DNA of 64,000 bases, taken from the NCBI GenBank assembly GCA_002205965.3, contig NADL03000490.1, positions 248,001 through 312,000 of the forward strand. The letters run 5' to 3'. The translations under genes were made by a program, and so were the position numbers. Numbering within the stretch: position 1 is the stretch's first letter; each line of letters begins with the position of its first letter. Shown piece by piece: positions 37,538 to 46,805 of this stretch. Under the pieces are notes generated by a model, which had not been told where the DNA came from, did no database searches, and saw nothing but the letters and a program-made list of their open reading frames with translations. This DNA is from Kappaphycus alvarezii. Taxonomy: Eukaryota > Rhodophyta > Florideophyceae > Gigartinales > Solieriaceae.

Positions 37538-38255
37538 ATGTCTCCGAGTTTTGTGCTCGTCGCAACAGTCTTCGCATCTATAAGTTCACTCACATGTAGT
37601 CAAAATGCACCGTCCGTATTGGAGAGATACCGCCCCGTGCTAAGGCGGGCTAAACTTCAAGCCCCGACCTCCGCACAGGCGGCTTCGAGCTCTAGCCTTC
37701 TCTCCGGCTACAGCTCACAATACTTCTTCTTGAGCAATGGGTATATGACTTTCAACATCAAGGGAATGGAATGCGTTCTGAGTTGCGTCAGATGGATGAA
37801 ACCGGCCCAGAGGCAGCATGGTCGGTGCAGGATTTACACATAATGAACGCAAGAGTCACGATCCCTAGGCCCCAGGAAGAAATCACAGAGATCACCTTCC
37901 TACAAATCCTTTGCACGGATGGTGTGGACTTCTGGCCAGCCATGCGGATCAGCTGGAGGAAGGAATACGAGGGCCTGGAGGATGTAATTGTGGCGACAAT
38001 TCGCATGGGGGCCGGATCAGAGAGTTACAACTTTCGCAAGTTTTATTTGACGAGGAGAACTGCTGCCCGGAATTGGACCGTGAGGGTATCCAATAGTCAG
38101 CTAAAGATATTTTCCAATAAGAGGAGGGTAGCACGTTCATGTCTCGAGTTTTGGGAACCGTTTGTTTGCAACTTCAAGGCGGGGCGTATTTGCAAAATCC
38201 GATGAGAAATGATGTGTACGCCAGTACGACGTTCATGGAACTTATGTGGGACTAG
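37538..38255 (+). pseudogene. PL7 (alginate lyase 2 family) polysaccharide lyase, frameshifted
   Basis: PL7 lyases cleave uronate polysaccharides by beta-elimination and are usually secreted. The first about 22 residues (MSPSFVLVATVFASISSLTC) form a plausible signal peptide. Then come QYFFLSNGYMTFNIKG, RSELRQMDETG (substrate-binding Arg motif RSELR), LHIMNARVTIP, EITFLQIL (the QIH position), DVIVATIRMG and FKAG, which is completed as FKAGAYLQNP in another frame. The stop is TAG at 38253-38255. Two single-base losses are needed, one near 37762 in a GGG run and one near 38183 in a GGGG run. Restoring them gives 239 residues, short but typical of a PL7 domain alone. The catalytic His of QIH is Leu and the catalytic Tyr of YFKAG is Asn, so activity is doubtful even if the frame breaks are sequencing errors. 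A related PL7 enzyme is known from the red alga Pyropia. Confidence 0.7.
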
Positions 38256-39355
38256 GGATGGAGATTGCTTTTGCGTAACTGGCATTAGAATAAGGACACA
38301 AAGCGGGAACAAGTATTGGTAGTTAGGCCCCGAAAAGCTTCGGCGGGAGGGGCAGGTGCGACTGATTGTGCTTTTGACCTGTATTATCCAGTATATACTA
38401 TGTGTACCTGCTGCAGCACTTCGCGTGCATGCACACCACCATACAAGTTGACTGGGTTTAACCCAGGATATCGGTTACAATAAATGAACCCCTCGCCTCC
38501 TTATCTCCAGGACTGTTGCCGACCCCCCACTAGGATCGAGAAAGAAAGTTGTGTGAACAATAGGCCTTGGCAGCAAGAGAGAAGAGGGATTTTATTTCAG
38601 GTCAAGACATGAACATCAGAGCTCATGACGTTGCAGCTTTCTGCGATTTATCGCTATCGCAGTTCGTTACTGAAAAAAAGAGCTGAGAATTAGCAGCAGT
38701 CGATGGCGTTCTGCAGTTGGACAGGTCCCTGTACAAGAGATCATGTATTCAAACATACGGTGGAGGCCGGTTTGGGTTCCGGGCCCGATGGGCAGTAGAT
38801 ATCAAATGCCATCGAATGAAAGTCTATCTCCAGTGCATTGCATAGGGCTTGGTACCGTCTTTTTTGTCTTCTTCGGCTCGTAAGAGGAGAGAGGAGTAAG
38901 CGTTGGACGAGGATCACTGAACGGGGTAGAATACGCGTTGAATACGGTCACGTCGTAACCCTGTAGCCGGGGAGCGAATCGCGGATCATCGATAAAAAGA
39001 TCAGGACGGCGACCGAGCGGGGCGGGAAGATTGGAGTCTTAGGGGAATTCCCATCTGCGGATTGGGCGTAGGGCAATCGAGAGGACTGTGAGCTCAGAAA
39101 TGAGACGATCGCGGAGCCTTTCATGGCGCTGAACAGAACCGTCTGCGGACAAACTGTAGCGTGGAAACCTGAGAAGTAACGGGTTTGAGGGGTGCGGCGT
39201 TGAGCACTTACACAGAATGACCAATACTCGGCCCGGAGAAGATCGGGGATCCAACGCGGAAAGAAACTATCGTGCGCCACATTTCGGGTGCGACACGGTT
39301 GCCGAGAGAGCTTTGGGTATAGCGGCAGCAAGGCTGGTCGCTGCTGACATCGGTG
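38256..39355. other. Intergenic, no recognisable gene
   Basis: Contains one copy of the 64-bp repeat. The long minus-strand frame 38948-39460 (170 codons) has no recognisable motif. It overlaps the antisense of RT fragment D and reads as Ser/Arg/Pro-rich chance translation of GC-rich DNA. Confidence 0.45.
38427..38490 (+). repeat. 64-bp dispersed repeat, copy 2
   Basis: Gap-free match to 36005-36068 in the same orientation, about 170 bases downstream of the PL7 stop. The spacing between the two copies is 2.4 kb, enclosing the whole PL7 gene. Confidence 0.75.
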
Positions 39356-39359
39356 TTTC

Positions 39360-39530
39360 TGGAATACCTCCGTATTCGTTAGCGAGGGATTCCGCTCCGG
39401 TCTGCCCGTCGATACTCCGTCGCCAAGTCCCAAACTGTCGCAATGAATAAGTTTCGCCATCTGGTCTAGTGTCGACGTTGCCCTTCTAGCTTATGTGCCA
39501 TCCCACGGCGAGGGTCTCTCTGTTACACGA
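39360..39530 (+). pseudogene. RT family fragment D (C-terminal domain only)
   Basis: Nucleotide similarity to copy B at about 44790-44935. Both carry TTCCGCTC...TGCCCGTCGA, then CTCCGTC(G/A)CCAAG.CCCAA, and further on CACGGCGAGGGT / CATGGCGAGGGT. Translated, this corresponds to the region reading FRSARR...HGEG in copy B. An extra segment of about 50 bases interrupts the match. It is a short 3' relic of the same non-LTR-type element. Confidence 0.55.
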
Positions 39531-39675
39531 GCAAATAGTAATATCTAGTATGATATTGAAACGCGACCACCTCCCCTTCTGAATGAAATAGTAACAAGCC
39601 CCGTAAGGCAACAGTTTACTTTAGTTCCATGCCGTACGTACGGTAGCACCAGGGAAGTGAACCTTTAGCGCAGGA

Positions 39676-40212
39676 GTGGGCACTCTCATGGTTTATTCAC
39701 CCCCGACCTCCAAGACGGCCGCCTCCCGCCCACTGGATCGCCGCCTCGCCGCCCCATCCTCCCTCTCCCCATCGACCGTGGAGAACTTCGAGCCCGCAGA
39801 CCTAGAAGCGTCCGCGACTGGGGCGGGGGCTTCCAAGGGCTGTCTCGGAAGCTCTCGCCTCAGTCACGGACGCCTACCAATACTTGCCGCCAGCATGGAC
39901 GATCCAGCACCATCTAAGGACGTCGCACCTCGTCACTCCCCGCTGTCCCCTCATGACATTCTCCGCAGTGCATACCGCAAGGCCGACATCTTCCAAGATA
40001 TCCTTGCCATCTGCCTCAAACCGTTTGTCCTCATGTTCATCAAGCTTGCCAATGTCGCCGCTAACGTCCGAGGCCAGACACGACTTATCGCGCCTATCTG
40101 CACTTCCACATGCTCCCTTTCGCCATGCTCTGCCGGAGCCTGCATAGGAAAGATGTCGGCATCAAAAAAGTCAAACAACGGGCCCTCCGTACAGGGATCG
40201 ACAGTTACCTAA
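39676..40212 (+). CDS. Hypothetical GC-rich protein
   Basis: A 178-codon frame from ATG to TAG. In the first 100 codons most third positions are C or G (for example runs of ACC TCC AAG ACG GCC), stronger than in the other frames, which argues for real or recent coding. The N-terminal half is Pro/Ser/Ala-rich and disordered-looking. Residues about 95-130 (ILRSAYRKADIFQDILAI, LKPFVLMFIKLANVAANV) could form amphipathic or membrane-associated helices. No family is recognised. It may be a host gene, or an ORF1-like product of the RT element. It ends about 240 bases before the tRNA-Thr gene, which is on the other strand. Confidence 0.35.
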   Translation: MGTLMVYSPPTSKTAASRPLDRRLAAPSSLSPSTVENFEPADLEASATGAGASKGCLGSSRLSHGRLPILAASMDDPAPSKDVAPRHSPLSPHDILRSAYRKADIFQDILAICLKPFVLMFIKLANVAANVRGQTRLIAPICTSTCSLSPCSAGACIGKMSASKKSNNGPSVQGSTVT

Positions 40213-40435
40213 AAATCCAACAAAATAAGGGAACAGAATTTCGTTATCCCCCTTTTTTTGTTAGAGCGGGTGCATGGCTCAGCCGTCATCCTGGAGAGTC
40301 TTGGTCTAGTGTAACCAACCTCCTGCATAGTGCAGGCTGAGGAACATTTTCAAAGATCTCCCCCCCGTTACCAAAAGAGGTAACAAGAATTTACATCTGT
40401 CGCTACGAGGCACGAGACATCGCCCACTGCCGCAC

Positions 40436-40440
40436 AAAAA
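40436..40440 (-). terminator. RNA polymerase III terminator of tRNA-Thr
   Basis: A run of five T on the minus strand starts 15 bases past the tRNA 3' end, as expected for Pol III termination. Confidence 0.7.
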
Positions 40441-40454
40441 GAATTCCAGAGAGC

Positions 40455-40540
40455 AGCCGATGACGGGATTCGAACCCGTGATCTTTGGTTGTCCGTACCA
40501 TGGTACAAGACCAACGCCTTAGCCACTTGGCCACACCGGC
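40455..40540 (-). tRNA. tRNA-Thr (anticodon UGU) with 13-nt intron
   Basis: All arms can be drawn. Acceptor GCCGGTG pairs with CATCGGC with one G-T pair. The D stem is GCC/GGC, the anticodon stem TTGGT/ACCAA, and the T arm ACGGG-TTCGAAT-CCCGT. Position 73 is T. The anticodon loop reads C-T-TGT-A, then a 13-base insert CCATGGTACGGAC, then the closing A. Mature length is 73. Insertion directly after position 37 is the canonical site for nuclear tRNA introns, so this is a nuclear tRNA. Internal A box (TGGCCAAGTGG) and B box (GGTTCGAATCC) are intact. A T5 terminator follows. A 55-bp repeat sits 93 bases upstream. Confidence 0.93.
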
Positions 40541-40632
40541 TCACTTCGCTGTGTGCGAAAGGTGTTGCATAAGTATTTAAAGAATATTTGAAAATACTAT
40601 TTAACCCACGTGGCATACGTGTGTAACGAGTG

Positions 40633-40687
40633 GCAGTATAGTCGGATCCTGCAGCGGACACCCGTTTTACTGATGGGATAAAGTTAC
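40633..40687 (-). repeat. 55-bp dispersed repeat, copy 2 (upstream of tRNA-Thr)
   Basis: Inverted relative to 36826-36880; the reverse complement differs only in the ATGGCAT core (ATCCCAT here). Relative to the tRNA-Thr gene it reads in the direction of transcription and ends 93 bases before the tRNA 5' end. Either an accidental repeat insertion or an upstream element. Confidence 0.9.
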
Positions 40688-40816
40688 AAAAGGTTTCCAT
40701 TTACTGTAAATAGTTGGTCAGTGTACAGTACGTACACTCCACAAACAAAAAATTGTACACTTCGGAGACACCGGCAAAAACAGATACTGTAGAGGATGCG
40801 ATAATATGTATTAGTG

Positions 40817-41240
40817 CTTTTTTTTCTGGTCAAGTCGGGCAGGGACTCTCAGGCATCCGAGAATGTGAGAGACAGGGCCTGTCGGGAGCCGACGTTGGCC
40901 GTGAGTTGCAGAACAAGGGACAACAGGGTCGTAACGACTTGGTGATACTCGTTGGTAGCGGTTGTGGCGCGTCGGGTGGCGAAGAATAAGGCGATTTTGC
41001 CAAGTGCTTCTCAGGCTGGCGTTCCTATTTCTCCGTGTGTTTCAAAGCCACCGGGGAAGAATTTGGCGCGCTTTGCGGCGCAGAGGTCAGTGTAGTGTGC
41101 CTTCTTTTGGGCCTCGATGGGCAGGGTGGCACCCGCTGGGGAATTGCGTGATCTTGGGAGGGCCTTCGCTGTGCGGGGAGTTACGACGAACACATCGATT
41201 GCGCATGGTAGCGGTGAGAACTCGAGATTGTCAATCATGA
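40817..41240 (-). pseudogene. RT family copy E (C-terminal domain and A-tailed 3' end)
   Basis: Reads on minus as the last domain of the RT family. IDVFVVTPRT opens it (compare CDVTVTSSLK in copy C). KKAHYTDLCAAKRAKFFPGG and FETHGEIG follow, then after one stop EALGKIALFF and TLLSLVLQLTANVGS. The terminal stop lies at 40849-40851. About 25 bases beyond it the minus strand has a run of eight A (40817-40824), as expected for a LINE-like 3' end. Everything upstream of the last domain is missing, the classical 5' truncation. Its truncated end faces the 5' side of copy B, about 60-200 bases away. Confidence 0.7.
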
Positions 41241-41299
41241 TGTCGATAAACCGCTTAGCGCAGCTTTTTCCCCTGCCGCTGCTTCTCTGATCTACCTAT

Positions 41300-44200
41300 G
41301 TTCCTTATTTGCGGCCACCTCCACCTCGTCCTCCCAAATCTCCTAACATCCACCATGGAGATTGCCGAATGCGCGGCTTCCCTGGACGACTCCAAAGCCC
41401 ATGGATTCGACAACCGCCTGCATCGAGAGGCCCGCCGTCTCCAGCACCCGATGCTCCGCTAATGAGTCGTCCCAAATGTGCGCGCGACCTTCGCCAAGGT
41501 CCTCCATTGCCACCGCAGCATTGCGGAGGTTCGCCGCTCCGTCCGTGCCCTCAAGTCCCCCTCCCAACCGTCATCCTCACCGCAGGCCGCCCCTCTGCCT
41601 GCTGCCGCACCGGCTCCTCCAACTGGCCCCGCCAGTGCCCCTGCTTCCGCTGCTGTCCGTGCCTCCGTTGCTTCCCTTGCCCTTTACGCCGACTACCAAA
41701 GTGGCATGTGCCCTCGACGCAGTCATCCGCACCAAATGGGGCCCAAGGGCCTTCCCTCTGCCTCCTCCCCCTCCCCCGCTGCTTCCTCACCAACCCCCCT
41801 CGGCGATCGACACATGCGCACTAATGTACGCAGTGAGTTAATCCCCCGGGGGGTCCATGGACACCGTTATGGCTGCTTAGGCGACGATTTGTCCGCCGCT
41901 GCTGCACCCCACCCAGGACGTTTCTATACCAGGCTCCCACTGATCTCTCAGCCCCGATGGCGGAAAGCTCTACTGCCAACCTGCCTTTGTCCACACAGTC
42001 ATCATCGTTATAAGCCCCCATATTACCCTCCGGCCCCTTGCGCACCCCGCCTTCCCTTCCCCTCCGCCAAGGATGTCCCGGCTATGCCTATCCGCCCCTT
42101 TAATCTCTTTTACCCTATTCCCCGTCCTTACCATCACAGCGCTTTCCTCCTGCTCATTCGCCTTGTGCAGGCGGCCAGCGCCGTTACGGACCTCGCCACG
42201 CATCATATTACTTTTCTCCGATTGCACATGTCCAGGACTGTGGTTCTCTGGTGCGCCCTCCCCTGTGAACCCCGATGCCGCTCCCCGACAGGCCAACTCA
42301 ATGCCCGTCGTGAACGGATTCAGTGGCGGGCGGCCACTGACACAGAATGGGAGCTCTCTGCCATGAAGCCATCGCGGCCCACCGATCCAGGTGCCAACGG
42401 ACCTCCAGCCGATCCTCTGGTATCTGCCAGAGCGTTGCTTCCAGTCGAAGTGCTAGTGCAATGCACCTTGCTGAGGACAAGCAATACTCTCGCGCTATGC
42501 GCGCCCTTCCGACTTCCATACTACTCATGCACATAGTCCCACCCCGCCGGCTGCCCTCGCTTCCGTCCCCCCTTTCCCACGCACCCTGGTTGTCCCCTTG
42601 GATGATTTGGACCTAATCCCTCCCCCGGAAATCTCCGAGAGACCTGTCTTGCAAATTGCTCGGTCTAGAAACTCCACTTCCGCCGCTGGCCTTGGCCACA
42701 TTATCGCGCGCCTGCTTCGCATGCTGGCCACCCCCCAGCGTCCCCTGAAGCTGGCATTACGGGTCTCTCTGCCTTGACAAACCTTTTCCGGCGCCCGGGT
42801 CTTTGCGATATCCTTCGTCGCCGATGCCGCGCTCCTGCCCATCCAACCACGTGCAGACCAGATCGGCGTATTTTAGCTAGCCAGAGCCTTCGGCGCTTGG
42901 TCACCAGGGCGCTCCGGCCTAAGGCCGTGTTAGGCTGTAGTGATTTCCTCGCGCTCTCTTAACTCGCTAACGGTGTCCACTTCGGCCTCGACGCCGTCAT
43001 TTTCGGTACTCGCATGATCATGAGGCGCAAAGGTAGGGATTTAGACGTTGGAATGGTCTCCGTTGACGCGAAAAAGGCACTTAAAGTCTTCTCGCATCAG
43101 CCTACATATGATTGGAGTCCTCGTGTCCGATGCCCCGTCCCGTTGCCGCTTCATCAATATCATATACGGTCGTGCTTCCCCCTCTCGTCCTATCGACCCA
43201 TCGCCCTCCTTTCTATCCAATGGCGTAGGACTTTAACATGGTGATCCCGCCAGTATGCTGTTTTTCACCCTTGTTCTCCAGCCTTTGATCAACCACGTAT
43301 CCACTGAAGGGGATCTTTTCCTGAACCGGTGATACGCAGACGACTGCAAGTTATTGGTGGCATCCTGAGGGTGGCTAAGGCTCTTCAGATTTTGCAGCGC
43401 CTCGTTCCCGAAATCAACGCCTCCTAGTCTTGCGCCTTTTGGCTTACCATATATCCGCTTTCGTGCCCTGACCGACACCGTCCATGTCTCCTTGGTCCCT
43501 TAGGATGGTAGTTTGCTTTCTGAACCGACGACGTCGTGCGTCAATACTTTCAGGGCATCGTAGACAACCACCAATCTGCATAGGCCCTGCTCGACACAAT
43601 CCCTGATGCATGCACCCGTTTGCACCTCCACCGTGATGCCTCGTGGGTCTGCCGCGTTCAACAAGTTTTACGCTTGGTGCCCCAGACATTTCACTTCCCT
43701 TCGCGGTCCAATTCGATGACCTCCTAATTGAGGCCGACGCTCGTCTCAATCACGTCCTCACATGGTCTGCTCGCTTTCATATTACATTCCCCATCCGGCT
43801 CGGTGGCCATGGGTTCCAAGCAGTTACCAGTATTATCCATGCTTCCTACGCCGCAAAGCCGCAAGCGTGATTGCCGCTGCAAGGTATAGCGTTATTGGCC
43901 CTGAGCATCGTCAGGACTCCTCCTATCGCCGCATGCCCAGCATTCCCCTCCGCGGGTACGTTGCACTCCCTCCCGAGACACCTCTGGCCTCCAGTGTCTG
44001 AGTTTGGCGCCCGCGACCTCGGCACATGCGAGTCCGAGACCCTCTCCCAGCGTACCGACCGCCTCTTCACCCTCCTGGTGCAGATATTGCAAGCCGATCA
44101 GGCACGGATATTCTAGGAAGATGACCTGGGGTCGCCCACCCCAAACCCAGCGACGACAGCGCCGATTCTAACTACCAACGACCTCGCCGCAACTCCCTTC

Positions 44201-44995
44201 TTTCCACTGGTGCCTCCGCCTGCCTCACTGTCTATCCCTCTGCCACCTCCAAGGTCCGCAACGATGTGTGGTCAGATATGCTAGGCCGGAATATGGACCT
44301 CCCCATTTATGAAGACTCGGTTCCTCGATCCGTTGCCATCACCCTGATGAACTCCGAAGGTGATCACACCTCGATTGCCAGTCTGGCTTTGGCGCTGTGC
44401 AACGAGACAACGCCAATTGGAATGTATTCACCAGACTTGTTTTCAAGCCCGTCGGTATCGCACGTCAACAGGAAGGGCCCTTTATGCCGAGTGACACCGC
44501 TTATCACCCCGCGTACATCTTCATCCAATCCAGTCCCCCAGCCCATGGTTCGCATCCTGACACGCCCACGGTATACGATGTTACAGTTTCTCCGATTGTC
44601 TCTGCCTCAATCCGACATGACGCTGAAAGGGCGGTAACGCTGTTCAGCTCGCTGACGCCTCGATACTTCAGAGGTTTCAAAAAAGGGTGCGCTACGGATT
44701 CCTCCTGTGCGAGGACGCCGACCCGTCCCTTCACGTCCAGTGGCTCTTTTTCCCGCTCGCATTTGACACCCTTCGCGAGTTCTCTTCGCGTTCTCGATGT
44801 GTACTCGACGCTCATGCCATATGGATTTTTTCCGCTCTGCCCGTCGACACTCCTGGCACTCCGTCACCAAGGCCCAACAGTCGCCGCTGCTCTCGCTCGC
44901 TCATTCGCTGGCTCATGGCGAGGGTCACCTTGTAGTATGGAGAGCCCGGGATCTGAGGGTGGCGCGGAGACCGCCGATAGTATTCAATGAACAAC
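41300..44995 (+). pseudogene. RT family copy B (longest copy, badly decayed)
   Basis: Spans the whole RT reading, in many frames. A Pro/Ala-rich N-terminal stretch lies at about 41480-41850. Then HLAEDKQYSRAMRAL (42470-42515) matches HLAADAQYGRAMRTL of copy A, followed by GLGHIIARLLRML, ALLPIQPR, GVHFGLDAVI and VGMVSVDAKKALKVFSHQ (Asp box). HGDPASMLFFTLVLQPLI and YADDCKLL complete the RT core. The C-terminal domain follows with FPIRLGGHGFQAV (about 43790), VYDVTVSPIVSASIRHDAE and an HGEGHLVVW end near 44930. An A-rich tract (AACAAGAAAAAAAC) follows at 44990-45005. It is the template against which A, C, D and E were recognised. Very GC-rich compared with the host intergenic DNA. It ends about 260 bases before the TMEM120-like start. 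Confidence 0.8.
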
Positions 44996-45258
44996 AAGAA
45001 AAAAACCCCAAAATTTTGCTTCGATGCTTTGTACAGTATGATATTGCAGTGCCTACCCCATCGAAATTAAACTGGAAAATTTTCTTCGATAGGTAGGTCG
45101 GGGCAAACAGAGCAATTATCTTCAAATCTATCCATCGGCACAGTACGGCAATTGCGTTTGACTCGGCCAGGCAGGCGTCAAGTTCCTCGTCACACCTCCT
45201 CCCTTCGTCTACTGCCTCAACCGCAATCTATAAGGCAGCCGGCGTACGGCGTGCCATT

Positions 45259-46427
45259 ATGGTGATTACGTCGGGCGTTTCCGCCCAATCCGCAACTCCA
45301 GATAAATCTGCCCTTGCCCAAGTTTCAGAGTCTCAGGATACGCTAGATGGCCTCGGACTCGTTCTTCGGGAGAAAATGACTGAACTGCATGCTCTTCAAG
45401 ATACGTTTGAAACCGCCGTTAGTAAACAAGCTAAAATGCTCAAGCCACTCAAACCTATTCGCGGAGGTTCAAGGTCAAGTAGAAACTTCGAGAGGAATTC
45501 TCAGACAGGGGAGGGGGAGGACAGAATGTCGCCTGCAGAAATGTCTGCAGAGGTTGCCCTTTTGCAGGGTAGGTTGAAGGAGATGCAATTGCTAATGCCG
45601 TCGACAGGAGGGATGTTTGTGGAGATGTTTTTGGGTTCTATCAATGTTCGCTTTGCGAGAAAATCAGAACGCTTAGCGTTCAAGAAGGAATACGAAAAGA
45701 TCAAGCTTAAGCTTGCTCCTGTCTTTGTCATTCTCTGCGTGGTCTGCTTAATATTTGAAGAGTACCGTTGGTTGCACATGTTTTGCAACTTGGGTTATCC
45801 TGCTACTATGTCACACTCGCTGTGCGTGAAAACATCCTTCGTGCCAACGGCTCCAATATCCGTGCGTGGTGGATAATTCATCACTACTTCACTATGATGC
45901 AAGGTGTTTTACTACTGACATGGCCAAATGGAGTTTCCTACGCCAGATTTCGGAGACAGTTACATCTGTTTGGACTTTACAATGCTATCCTTATGATCTT
46001 TCAAACCCGGTATCAAATGGCGCGTTTGTACACCCTTCGTTCCCTAGGAAGAGCAAATGAAATGGACGTTGCGAGCTCGGACTCAACTCAAATTCACTGG
46101 AGCGAGACCATGACCCTCCTCCTACCCCTTATCCTTTTCGGCCAGGGTATGCAAGCCAACCAGGCTCGGGTCCTCTTCAACCTATACCGCGAGTTTCCGG
46201 CAGAAATCCAGATTTTGCTTCTTAGTCTGCTCTGTTTTGCAAATTTTATTGGGAACATTACTACAACTATGAAAGTCCTCATGGCGAAACGCGCCGCAAG
46301 CAAGAAACCTAGACCACCTGCTACGGGCTCCTCCTCTTGTGCTGCGGATACCGTTCCACCGCAGGAAACACAAGCGGCTTCGTCAGCAGGGACGCAAATG
46401 GAGGAGGAAACTAAAAAGTTATCATGA
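45259..46427 (+). CDS. TMEM120/TMPIT-like membrane protein (one apparent frameshift)
   Basis: TMEM120 proteins are multi-pass membrane proteins of the nuclear envelope/ER with an N-terminal cytosolic coiled coil. Structures show an elongase-like fold that binds coenzyme A, and animal members affect fat metabolism. Here residues about 20-70 form the coiled coil (ALQDTFETAVSKQAK), followed by the first membrane segment (LAPVFVILCVVCLIF). After a frame change near 45763-45785 come YYVTLAVRENIL, AWWIIHHYFTMMQGVLLLTWP (family signature HHY..LTWP), and further hydrophobic segments to LLLSLLCFANFIGNITT. The tail is Ser/Ala-rich and hydrophilic. The family's usual length is about 340-380; adding one base gives 389 codons. 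The ATG is the first in frame. No intron is needed. RT copy B lies directly upstream, so its promoter is confined to about 260 bases. Confidence 0.87.
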
Positions 46428-46805
46428 TGAAGGCTTCAGTGTGATGGATTGTCTCGCACATCCTTACACTTTGATTGCTCGAAATTCTATGTATAGCTCA
46501 GATGACGACAAAGCCAAGTATGCGTTTTCTTCCCTGAACTGCTACCACTAAATCTACGTGGTACTTGCTCAAGCATTACTCCAAGGTATCTTCAGACCGT
46601 TATCTCCGCCGAGACATGAGCTCACCAGAAGGCTAACCATCTTAAGATGGGTACCAACCGCCTGACCTCGTTGCGGGAAAGAACTGAAACCCTGCTTTCG
46701 AAACTTCGCCTCAGCTCGGCAACTGTACAAGTTGCAAACCAGACGTGTCTGGATTGAAATAAGTAGGGCTCCTCTGAAAACATGGACCCCTTCCTGTAGG
46801 CAACC

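Noticed and set aside
41478-42536. 352-codon plus-strand frame as a separate host gene
   Set aside because: Pro/Ala/Ser-rich and overlapping the N-terminal part of RT copy B; the recognisable RT motif HLAEDKQYSRAMRAL lies in another frame of the same stretch. Treated as part of copy B.
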